Source: Papaver somniferum (Eukaryota > Streptophyta > Magnoliopsida > Ranunculales > Papaveraceae). Taken from it: a stretch of DNA of 64,000 nt. The notes beneath the pieces were generated by a model, which worked only from the letters and a program-made list of their open reading frames with translations, searched no databases and had not been told where the DNA came from. The DNA lies in contig NW_020650971.1 of the NCBI RefSeq assembly GCF_003573695.1, positions 62,984 to 126,983 of the forward strand, in the 5' to 3' direction. Numbering within the stretch: position 1 is the stretch's first letter; every line of letters begins with the position of its first letter. The translations under genes and the position numbers were made by a program. Below are positions 45,340 to 56,380 of the stretch, piece after piece.

Positions 45340-47837
45340 TGATGAGTGCCAAATAATGTATATATTTATCCCTTTTTGTTGGCATTAACTCATCTTTTGT
45401 GCAGTAATTCTACATTTTATCCCATATTCTGTATTTTCATTGTTTTCAAGAATAAATATTTTTCTTACTTAATTTTGCATTTTTAGGTAATAAATAAAGT
45501 CTGGATGACTTGCGGAGCGGAAAAGAGCTGAAGAGTAGTGAAAGGCCGGAAGAAATTATGCAAGGAAGCCGCAAAGAATGGAGCGCACGTCCAAAAAGCT
45601 AGGAATGGGCTCAAGAAGGAAGAATTGTTCTTAAAGAAGATATGGGCTTGGCATACCCAAGGCCCAAAACCCTTACCCAAACCCATTTTCTATATCCATA
45701 CCCGCCTCCATTCTCAGCCGTTAGATCGGATCCATCTCATCATCCAATGGTCGCTTCTTCATCGTTCATCAAAATCTGAAGTCCCTGCAAAACACCATAG
45801 TACCTAGATTCCAAGCCTTCAGATTAGATCACATTTAGATCCTACGGTCGCTTCTTTGCCTGCTCATCAAATCTCGATACTTCCGCTTAACACTACAGCA
45901 CCTAACCTCGATCTTCACCGTTAACTTTGTTGTGTTTCACAATCCAACGGTCGAAGTGATTCATCTCTCATACCACTGTTAGATCTACCAACCATCTTCA
46001 CATCCAACGCGTCTCCTCGCTAGACATCAAAGTTTGATGAACCCGCTCAACACCTTAGCCATCGAACCCATCGACCTCAAGCCAAACACCCTCTTCTTCC
46101 CAAATCATTTTCTTTCTTTCTTCTTCTCCTCCACCCGACAGTTGCAGAGCTGCAACTGCAACACCATGTACGCCACCACCATCTCTTCCATCACCACCTC
46201 GAGCTTCACCATCATCCAGCTCCCTAGTATTTCCCTTTCTTGTTCTTAGCATCAACCCTAGGTGCTACAGATAAGAAAGAGAAAAGCTAGGGCATCAGTA
46301 GACGCAATTGGGAGCAGTTCGAGCTGAGGAGGAGCAGAGGGAACATCAACAGGGCATGGGTCGAGCAGAATTCACACATGGGTGAGAGAATTTGATTTTC
46401 CCCAAATCAATTTAGGGTTTTCAAATTTTAGGGTTTCTCAAAATTAGGGATTTTGTTGTAAACTATAAGTAGGAACTGATGTAGGATGTTAAAGGGTGTT
46501 CTTGGTTAGCCGAGATACCCCCAAATTTGGGTTAATCACTGATTAATTTTAGTTTTAATTTTCAATTTAATATTTAGGGTTCTTCATTTGCTGCCACTGT
46601 CCAAATTTCAATTCCATACTTTATTGTTTAATTCCATGTTTAGGTTAGTTTTAATTTCAAATTCAGTTAATTTCAATTTTCAATTTTATTCTTAGTGTTT
46701 GCTGTTAATTGTCTGTGTTACTGTTAATTTTATTTTGTAAATTTTGTTAATGTTTCATTGTTTAATCTATGTTAGGATAGTTTAATTAGAATGTTTCACT
46801 GTTTAATTTCACTGTAAATGCTCCTGATTTGTGTATGTTACTATGTTATCTCTGTGATGTTTACTGTTTTGTATGCTTAGGATGCACTGATTTGATTGAG
46901 CAATGGGAGAAATTAGTGCTCATAGCAAGCTAATTCTCTTTCCATTCCATTTGTATGCCTAGAGCCACTGCCTTGGCCTTGCATTGTCATCACTGTTAGC
47001 TTCTCATCTCCCCTGCCCTTGGCTTAGGCCTTGGTTCACTTGCATTGTTCTCTGCTTGTAGTTGCTGTGTTCTGTCACCTTCTCATAATCCTTTTGCCCT
47101 GTGTTGCTTTTGCCCTGTGTTGCCCTGTGTTGCTTCCATTGTAAATTTCCTCCATTGTCTTTGACTTAGGCTAACTGCCTCTGTATTATTGCCCCACTGT
47201 TTTCTTCCCCTTGTTGTTTTCTCCTTGCCGTGCAACCATGTTGTTGCTGCCTCCCTTCCACTGCTTGTGCAGCTGCTGCTGCAACCCTTCTGCTGCTGCT
47301 GCAACTGAGCTTGGCTCACAGCAATCCAAAAGCCCAAGCTCAGTTCTCAGTTCAAGACCAAGCCCAGGTTTGAACCAAAAGTTGAAGCCCACTGTCCATT
47401 GTTTGTACAAACTGAAGCCCAGTTCATTAAGGCTCACAGCCCAGTTCATTAAGGCCCAGCCACAGTTTATTTTAAGGCTCAAAGCCCAATTCAGTCAACT
47501 GTGGGCTTAATCAAAAGCCTAATTCAGAGACCAAAGCCCAAGTTCACAGTTCATCATTCAAAGGCCCAAAGCCTAGTGCACTTCAAGACCAACTGAGCCC
47601 AAGCTCAGTTCATTTCATTGTTAAAAACAAACCCATTAGACCCAATTTACTCAAAGGGTATTCAAAGCCCAACAATAGCCATTTAGAGCCCAAAATAGCT
47701 AGAAACTACAAAACACTCCCAATCTCTGTGGATCGACCCGTACTTGCACGAGCTACAACTGACGACCGTGCACTTGCGGTATTACTGTAGGCCCGCGTTT
47801 CATTTCGCTTAATTTTCACACACCTCCGGGCCCACCA
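45340..47837 (+). repeat. LTR a of the concatemer
   Basis: About 2498 bp, TGATGAGTGCC to CCCACCA, 6 bp before the primer site. It has AAACCCTA/TAGGGTTT-type words near 46250-46440, a TATAAG box near 46465 and at least ten AGCCCA words between 47320 and 47700. A conserved hairpin lies at 47745-47772. Its middle (46505-47330) differs from LTR b. Confidence 0.8.
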
Positions 47838-49968
47838 AGTTTTTGGCGCCGTTGCCGGGGATTGGTGCTGTGTTTTTTTTGTTGTTTTATTAGCTATTTT
47901 TGCATTTCACTGCATAGCATTTGCATCTGCATCTGCTTCACTTCATTTGCTGTTGGACCTGCTGTTCTGAACCTGTTTTTCCTCTGCTGGGACGCCACCA
48001 AGGAAAAGAACCAAAGCCCAACTGGGTTTTTGCAACAATATCAGAGCAGCTGGGCTGTGCTTAAAAGGTAACCATTTAAGAGAACCCGAATTGTGGGCTT
48101 CCAATTTTTAATTGTGGGCTTGTAATAATTAACCCAATTTTTGGGCTTTTTATTTTCTGTTGGGTTTGTAATTAATTTTTGTGGGCTTGTTTGTTTAATT
48201 TGTGGGCTTGTTTAAATTCTTTCATTGGACTGGTATTTTGGACTCTGGGTTTAAACCCAGCTGAGCTTGTAACCGATTGTGGGCTTGTTTCCACTCAAGA
48301 GTGGACCTCGAAACCAAAGTTTTAAAACAAACGTCGGGCCTTAACCAACTGGGCCAAATTAAACTTTCAAAATTAAAACTTAGTGTTTCGTGGGCCGCAG
48401 CCTTCCTCCCATTCCATTAGAGGACCAACAGTGGGCTTGCTCCCAATTTCAAAAACCAAAAATTTCTCCCATAAAAACCAAAGTTTTCCAAATGTTTCCC
48501 TAAAAACCAAAATTTTTCTTTTTCCCATCAAAACCAAATGTCTCCCGACAAAACCAAATTTTTCCCAAAAAGTCCAATCCCATTAAAAACCAAATTTTCT
48601 TGTAGATAATGTGTTAGTTCAATTTCCTTTTGTATATATTTTGTGCTCATCCATTGTGACTCCTAATATGATGGATTTTTGCCTTGAATAATGGAGCTTT
48701 CGCCGTACAATCGGGTATTCTCTCTCCTTTTACTCTACTCAGCATGTTCCTCTTCATATATTGTTTTATAATTCTTTCCATATTTTGAAACATTGAGGAC
48801 AATGTTTAGTTTAGGTTTGGGGGTGAAAAGTAGATACCATGATAATATGCTATAATTGAAAACGAACTCCTTCTTCTTTTAAAAAAATCGAAAAAAATTC
48901 AAAAAAATTAAAAAAATGAAAAATCATAAAAATGGAGCTCATTTACCTTGAAATGTTGACTCTTGTGCAAATATGTAATTATTAGGAGTCTTAGTCTAGA
49001 TATTTAGGCACCCTGATTCTAGCACAATTCACATAGTGATAAGAAATTTGCACGCGCACGATCTACCAATACATGTATAGCCTCGATCTTCAAGGTGTTT
49101 GATAGGAAGTCACTATTGCCAATCACTTTAGAATACTGAACGAAACTTGACTAGCTTGTTCTTTGGTTGGTTGGGATAGAAGGTGGAGGTTACATTAAGA
49201 AAGACAACCATCGAATTTAACTGGGTGCATCAAAAAGGGCTACCTCTTGCAAAGTGTCATGTAATTTTTTTGTTTCTTTTTGTTATGTATCAAAAGAGCT
49301 ACCATATGTAAAAATCAATTTCAAGTTCTTGTGCAAAAAAAAAAAAAAAAAAATCAATCAAGTATTTATCAATTCCATCATCTCTTGTTCCAAAAATAAA
49401 AGAGAGTAGTCAATGTAAATAAGAGTCATCTTTTGTGTTTTATTGTAATAAGCAAGGAAGGGTGTATGCCATTGATGTACAACGCGAGTAATTGTGAAAT
49501 ACCTCCAACTCATTCACAATTCTCGTAAAGTCCGGACAGCTAGCTAGATTTCGACCTTGGTTCTTAGCCTGAGAAACTATCTCTTGGTGATTAGTAGTCA
49601 TAACTTCAGATCTTTATTTACACATGTGTAGATACACTTAACACTCTTATCACATGTCTTTATTTGTTATCAGTGCTAGGATTGTGCCTTCGATAGCTAG
49701 ATTGACATCTCCATTTTGCTGTGAGCTTAACTGACTTGCACATGTCACATTTGATGGAATCTGAGCTCATATTTTGTCCTTAGGTTTTGTAGGTACACCT
49801 CTGGTAAACCTTCACGAGACTTCAACTCGTCCACTAGGGACACTTAGTGGTTTAAAAGGCTTAGTGCATACGCTAAATGCATTCGAGAGACCAGCGACAG
49901 TGGTATAGTTAGGATTTCCTTAGTTTTGTTTTACTTGAGGACAAGTAAAATTCAGGTTTGGGGGTATT
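47838..49968 (+). mobile_element. Internal region 1, gag deleted
   Basis: 2131 bp, running from the primer site to the purine tract. The leader with many TGGGCTT words is present up to about 48598 (TTAAAAACCAAAT); then the sequence jumps directly to the segment that follows gag in internals 2 and 3 (CCTTTTGTATATATTTTG). About 1.5 kb, the whole gag frame, is absent. The conserved 3' block (from about 48780) is kept. Confidence 0.75.
47844..47861 (+). other. Primer-binding site, internal 1 (tRNA-Asp)
   Basis: TGGCGCCGTTGCCGGGGA is complementary to the 3' end of plant Asp tRNA, the usual primer of Tat/Athila-type gypsy elements. The equivalents at 52700-52717 and 58788-58805 have GCCGC and GCTGC variants in the middle. 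Confidence 0.8.
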
Positions 49969-52693
49969 TGATGAGTGCCAAATAATGTATATATTTATCC
50001 CTTTTTGTTGGTATTTAACTCATCTTTTGTGCAGTAATTCTACATTTTATCCCATATTCTGTATTTTCATTGTTTTCAAGAATAAATATTTTTCTTACTT
50101 AATTTTGCATTTTTAGGTAATAAATAAAGTCTGGATGACTTGCGGAGCGGAAAAGAGCTGAAGAGTAGTGAAAGGCCGGAAGAAATTATGCAAGGAAGCC
50201 GCAAAGAATGGAGCGCACGTCCAAAAAGCTAGGAATGGGCTCAAGAAGGAAGAATTGTTCTTAAAGAAGATATGGGCTTGGCATACCCAAGGCCCAAAAC
50301 CCTTACCCAAACCCATTTTCTATATCCATACCCGCCTCCATTCTCAGCCGTTAGATCGGATCCATCTCATCATCCAATGGTCGCTTCTTCATCGTTCATC
50401 AAAATCTGAAGTCTCTGCAAAACACCATAGTACCTAAATTCCAAGCCTTCAGATTAGATCACATTTAGATCCTACGGTCGCTTCTTTGCCTGCTCATCAA
50501 ATCTCGATACTTCCGCTTAACACTACAGCACCTAACCTCGATCTTCGTCGTTAACTTTGTTGTATTTCACAATCCAACGGTCGAAGTGATTCATCTCTCA
50601 TACCACCGTTAGATCTACCAACCATCTTCACATCCAACGCGTCTCCTCGCTAGACATCAAAGTTTGATGAACCCGCTCAACACCTTAGCCATCGAACCCA
50701 TCGACCTCAAGCCAAACACCCTCTTCTTCCCAAATCATTTTCTTTCCCCAAAACTTCTTCTCCACCACCATACCGCCTGCAACTCCACTGCCACCACCAT
50801 CTCTTCCATCACCACCTCGAGCTTCACCATCTCCATTCTCTCGACCAAATCAGAGCCTTCACCATCATCCAGCTCCCTAGTATTTCCCTTTCTTGTTCTT
50901 AGCATCAACCCTAGGTGCTACAGATAAGAAATAGAAAAGCTAGGGCATCAGTAGACGCAATTGGGAGCAGTTCGAGCTGAGGAGGAGCAGAGGGAACATC
51001 AACAGGGCATGGGTCGAGCAGAATTCACACATGGGTGAGAGAATTTGATTTTCCCCAAATCAATTTAGGGTTTTCAAATTTTAGGGTTTCTCAAAATTAG
51101 GGATTTTGTTGTAAACTATAAGTAGGAACTGATGTAGGATGTTAAAGGGTGTTCTTGGTTAGCCGAGACACCCCCTAATTGTGTTAATTTAATTTCACTG
51201 TTAATTTTTATGGTTCTTGTTTTGCAATTTTCATTCCCTGTTTAGTAGTTTAAATGTTGTGTTGTTCCTGTTAAATGTGTGTTGTTCCTGTTAATGTGTG
51301 TTGTTTACATGTGTGTTACTGTCTTGCCATTATAAATGTGTTCCTGTTAAATGTGTGTTGTTTAAATGTGTGTTGTTCCTGTTAATCATGTTTAGTTCCA
51401 TTGTAGTGTTAATTATGTTCTGAGTTCACTGTTGAGGCTCAGATGAACCCTTAGTGCACTGATGAATGATGAATTGCTAGGAAGGCCTGCTTTGTTTGAG
51501 TAATGGGAAGAAGTTGGTGCTCTGATATGCCTGTGATTGATTGTTCTGTCAAAAGACAGTCAATGCTAGGGGCAAATCAGTGAGCAAGCTGATTTTCTTC
51601 CCATTCTAGTTGGATGCTTAAGTTTTTGCATTGTTTAGCTAGGACACAAGGTGGATTCTAAGCCTTAGCTTAGCCACAACTGAAACCTCTTCTCTGCCCT
51701 TGGCTCATAGCCTTGTTTTACTTCAATACCATTGCTTCACATCATCTTCACTGCCACTTTTCTTTTACCACTTTCTTTTGTAACTTACTTTGCTTCTTTT
51801 GCACTTTGCCACTGTTAACAATCACCATTTCACTGCCATTGTATATGCTTCTCTACTGTCATTGCCATTACCACATTGTAAATATGCAACACCATTGCCA
51901 CTGTCACTGTAACCTTACTTTGTACATAAGCACGGCAGCCTTGCCCTATGCTTCTTGGTTTCTTTATGTCATTGTCTTGGCTTGATGCCTTTTTCTCCCA
52001 TGTTAACTCACTGCATTGTTGCACTTCCTTGACCCTGTTTTGCCCTGTCTCAGCTTGGTCCTAGAGCTACCTATCTTGACTTAGCCTTTGTGCTAGTCTG
52101 CCTTGGCCTGTGTCATGGCCTAGAGCCTTATCTTGGTCTGACAGCTGCATTGCTTCCCTTCCACTACTGCTGCTGCTGCTTCCTCTCCAAAGCCCAGCTC
52201 ACAGTTCACTTTCCAAGCTAAGGCCTGTCACTGTCAAGCCCAGATCCTCATACAAGCCAACTGAGCCCAAAGCTCACTTCAACACTGAGCCCAAGTTCAG
52301 TTCATTGAAACCAAAGGCTAAAAGCCCAGGTTTAATCCCAAGGCCCAGTGCAATTCAAAAGACCAAAAGCCCATAAGTTCACATTCAATCCAAAAGCCCA
52401 CTGAGCCCAAAACCATTTCATTGTTAAAAACAAACCCATTAAGCCCAATTTACTCAAAGGGTATTCAAAGCCCAACAGTTCCATATTCATAACCCATTGG
52501 TGCCACACCCCTTTGATACCTAAAGCCCAATAGCCAACTAGAACCCAAAATAGCTAAACACTACAAAACACACCCAGTCTCTGTGGATCGACCCGTACTT
52601 GCACGAGCTACAACCTACGACCGTGCACTTGCGGTATTACTGTAGGCCCGCGTTTTTATTGCGCTGAATTTTCACACTCCTCCGGGTCCACCA
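49969..52693 (+). repeat. LTR b of the concatemer
   Basis: About 2725 bp. The first 1.2 kb is nearly identical to LTRs a and d, and the middle has an expanded TGTGTTGTTCCTGTTAAA-type microrepeat (51250-51390). Hairpin at 52600-52627. It ends TCCACCA before AGTTTT and the primer site. Confidence 0.8.
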
Positions 52694-55600
52694 AGTTTTT
52701 GGCGCCGCTGCCGGGGACTCGGGTTTGTTTCTCTAGTATTTTTATTAGCTATTTTTGCATTTCACTGCATAGCGTTTGCATCTGCATCTGCTTCACTTCA
52801 TTTGATGTTGGACCTGCTGTTCTGAACCTGTTTTTCCTCTGCTGGGAAGCCACCAAGGAAAAGAACCAAAGCCCAACTGGGTTTTTGCAACAATATCAGA
52901 GCAACTGGGCTGTGCTTAAAAGGTAACCCATTTAAAAGAACCCGAATTGTGGGCTTCCAATTTTTTTAATTGTGGGCTTGTAATATTAAAGCCAATTTTT
53001 GGGCTTCTCTTATTTTCTGTTGGGTTTGTAATAATTTATTTGTGGGCTTGTTTGTTTAATTTGTGGGCTTGTGTATTTAATTTTTGTGAGCTTGTTTAAA
53101 TTGGACTTGTATCTTGTATTCTGGGTTTAAACCCAGCTGAGCTTGTGACCGATCACGCTAGTTGAACTCGTTAGTGGGCCGAGTACCCAAATTCTAGGCC
53201 GAGATTTTGGACTCAGTTCCACCAAAAGTTTTCAACCAAGCGGAGCCAAAGCAAACACAAAACCAACAGTGGGCTTGCTCCCATTCAAAAACCAAATTTT
53301 ATTTAAAAAAAAAAAAAAAAAAGAACCAAAATTTTCTTTTGCTCCCAATTTTAAAACCAAATTTCTACTTTGCTCCCATTTTTAAACCAAATTTTCTTTT
53401 TCAAATATATCCCATCAAAAACCAAAAGTTTCCCAAAAATCCAAACCCATTAAAACCAAATAGTGGGCTTTGTGTCTTTTCAAAATGGGCCAACCTCGTG
53501 CTCTCCATGAATACATGTATCCGTCAATAAAAATTCCATTATCATGTATTGTATTACCTCAAACCAATAACCCTTTTAAAATAAATGCAAGCATGATACA
53601 AATACTTCCTATATTTCGAGGGTTCGATTCTGAGAACCCCTATACTCATGTAAGAGAGTTTGAACAAATTTGTCGGACTATGCAACCTGATCATATGTCC
53701 GAAGACTCTCTGAAATTGCGTTTGTTTACATTTTCTTTAAAGGAAAGGGCCAAAACATGGTTTTACGGTTTGAGACCACAATCAATCAACACTTGGGACC
53801 AACTCACAGATCTTTTTTTCGAAAAATTCTTTCCACATCATAGGACCATCGCTATTCGTCAAAGTATCAATTGTTTTGTCCAATTGGATGAGGAAACTGT
53901 TTTTCACTATTTTGAACGTTTTAATGATTTGTTTAGTGAATGTCCGCACCATGGAATTGAGAAGTGGAGACTTGTCGTCATCCTCTATGAGGGACTAGAC
54001 TTTAAATCTCGAACCATGGTTGAGTCTATGTGTAATGGTGAGTTTATTGATAAATTTGTGGATGATGCATGGAATTTTTTAGCCGAGATTGCAGAGAAAA
54101 CCCATCAATGGGAATCCGTTAGGGAAACAGGAACAACACCACATGATATGAGTCACCCCCATGAATTAGAGTTTTATTCTTGTAATAACTCCGACCTTAG
54201 GATTGAAAATTATCCTAGATTGCAAAATTCCTATCATGATGATGATGATTATGATGTTATGTTAGAAGAACATGTCTATACTGAAAATGTTATGGAACCT
54301 TTGGGTTCAAATACATTAGGCTTCTCTGCCCCGACCTTAATGCATGATATTTCTTCTAGTATTCCATGTGATGTTTCCCCTGATGTGCCGATACACGAGA
54401 ATCAATCTGTTGATGATGTTGAGGATTCTGATTGTGATCTTGCCAATTTGATAGATGATTGTGAGCATGATGTGACATGTGTAGATGAGTTAGGAGATTT
54501 TGATTTGATTGATAATGATATGCCTATTCTCCTACATAAGTCACAATCTGTTGGCCTTCCACCCAACCTAGATTTGGTTTGTACCCATATTGTCAAACCG
54601 ATTTTTCTGAAAATTCCCAACCTAGGTTTGGAACTGTGTGCTTCCCAAGTCCTTTTGGACTATTTTGCTTCTAAGTATAACACTTTTAAAGAGCCACAGT
54701 TGGAAATTGCATGTTTGCCCGTCCCTAGCAAAGTTCATTTCGAGCTAGACCTTTTGCATGATGAACCCCCGAAACTGCGCGATTTTGTTTTCAAAATTAT
54801 ATCTTCTGTAAAATCCAGGTTTGGGGGTAGCTCATTTTGTTTCACAGTTTCACTTGCGTTTCTATCATATTATTATTGTGTGAAGCTGTTGAAATGTCTA
54901 CACTTTGTCTTTTGGGTTGATCCTCAACTCTTTAGATTGTTGGTGTATGGTGAATTTTTGTATATAATCCAGTAGATAAAATTTCTTAAAAACCCTTTTG
55001 TTCCTTTTGTATATATTTTGCTAATCCAATATGATCTCGGCTGAAATATGTTGGATTTTTGCCTTGAATAACGGAGTTTTAATTCTGCTTTCGCCGAAAT
55101 CGGGTATTCTCTCTCCTTTTACTCTACTCAGCATGTCCCTTTCCATATGTTGCATTTTAATTCTTTCCATATTTTGAAACATTGAGGACAATGTTTAGTT
55201 TAGGTTTGGGGGTATAGAGTAGATACCATGATAATTTGCCATAATTGAAAACGAACTCCTTCTTCTTTTTGAAAAAATTGAAAAATTCCAAAAAAATTGA
55301 AAAATCAAAATAAAAAAAATTAAAAAATGAAAAATCATAAAAATGGAGCTCATTTACCTTGAAATGTTGACTCTTGTGCAAATATGTAATTATTAGGAGT
55401 CTTAGTCTAGATATTTAGGCACCCTGATTCTAGCACAATTCACATGTTGATAAGAAATTTGCACGCGCACGATCTACCAATACATGTATGGCCTCGATCT
55501 TCAAGGTGTTTGATAGGAAGTTACGATTGCCAATCACTTTAGAATACTGAACGAAACTTGACTAGCTTGTTCTTTGGTTGGTTGGGATAGAAGGTGGAGG

Positions 55601-56380
55601 TTACATTAAGAAAGACAACCATCGAATTTAACTGGGTGCATCAAAAAGGGCTACCTCTTGCAAAGTGTCATGTAATTTTTTGTTTCTTTTTGCTTATTTA
55701 TCAAAAGAGTTACCATGTTGTAAATAATTTTAATCAAAAAAAATAAAAAATAAAAATTCAAGTATTTATCAATTCCATCTTCTCTTGTTCCAAAAATAAA
55801 AGAGAGTAGTCAATGTAAATAAGAGTCATGTAAAGAGTCATCTTTTGTGTTTTTGTGTTATAAGCAAGGTAGGGTGTATGCCATTGATGTACAACGCGAG
55901 TAATTGTGAAATACCTCCAACTCATTCACAATTCTCGTAAAGTCCGGACAGCTAGCTAGATTTCGACCTCGGTTCTTAGCCTGAGAAACTATCTCTTGGT
56001 GATTAGTAGTCATAACATCCGATCTTTCTTTACACATGTGTAGATACACTTTACACTCTTATCACATGTCTTTATTTGTTATCAGTGTTAGGATTGTGCC
56101 TTTGATAGCTAGATTGACATCTCCATTTTGCTGTGAGCTTAAACTGTCTTGCACATGTCACATTTGATGGAATCTGAGCTTATATTTTGACCTAGAACTT
56201 TGTAGGTACGTTCTAAGCAAACCTTCACGAGACTTCACTCGTCCACTAGGGACACTTAGTGGTTTAAAAGGCTTAGTGCATACGCTAAATGCATTCGAGA
56301 GACCAGCGACAGTGGTATAGGTAGGATTTCCTTATTTTTGTTTTACTTGAGGACAAGTAAAATTCAGGTTTGGGGGTATT
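52694..56380 (+). mobile_element. Internal region 2, with gag
   Basis: 3687 bp: primer site at 52700-52717, a TGGGCTT-rich leader with an A tract near 53307, gag at 53485-54975, an A-rich stretch at 55265-55340, a conserved 3' block and the final purine tract at 56364-56380. A second purine tract of the same form (TTTAGGTTTGGGGGTA) lies at 55199-55214. Confidence 0.8.
53485..54975 (+). CDS. Gag-like protein of the large element, copy 1
   Basis: 496 residues from the ATG in CAAAATGGGCC. The N-terminal third is a Retrotrans_gag-type capsid domain (about residues 35-200): PIFRGFDSENPYTHVREFEQ, LRLFTFSLKERAKTWFYGLR and FFPHHRTI.IRQSI, then FHYFERFNDLFSECPHHGIE. The middle (about 250-380) is very acidic, with DDDDYD and DVEDSDCDLANLIDDCEHD runs. 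The C-terminus ends in a hydrophobic block with FWVDPQLFRLLVYGEF. There is no zinc knuckle, protease or polymerase. Capsid domains package retroelement RNA; this one presumably helps form particles with enzymes supplied by a related autonomous element. Confidence 0.75.
   Translation: MGQPRALHEYMYPSIKIPLSCIVLPQTNNPFKINASMIQILPIFRGFDSENPYTHVREFEQICRTMQPDHMSEDSLKLRLFTFSLKERAKTWFYGLRPQSINTWDQLTDLFFEKFFPHHRTIAIRQSINCFVQLDEETVFHYFERFNDLFSECPHHGIEKWRLVVILYEGLDFKSRTMVESMCNGEFIDKFVDDAWNFLAEIAEKTHQWESVRETGTTPHDMSHPHELEFYSCNNSDLRIENYPRLQNSYHDDDDYDVMLEEHVYTENVMEPLGSNTLGFSAPTLMHDISSSIPCDVSPDVPIHENQSVDDVEDSDCDLANLIDDCEHDVTCVDELGDFDLIDNDMPILLHKSQSVGLPPNLDLVCTHIVKPIFLKIPNLGLELCASQVLLDYFASKYNTFKEPQLEIACLPVPSKVHFELDLLHDEPPKLRDFVFKIISSVKSRFGGSSFCFTVSLAFLSYYYCVKLLKCLHFVFWVDPQLFRLLVYGEFLYIIQ

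Noticed and set aside
45483..45807. Frames of 67 and 89 residues repeated at 45483, 50113 and 62732
   Set aside because: They are in LTR starts and overlap each other on opposite strands; repetition reflects the LTR, not a gene.
50664..50927. Ser/Pro/Thr-rich open frames within the LTRs (also 46034-46249, 56669-57040, 63283-63546)
   Set aside because: They follow low-complexity C-rich LTR sequence, change between LTR copies and show no domain.
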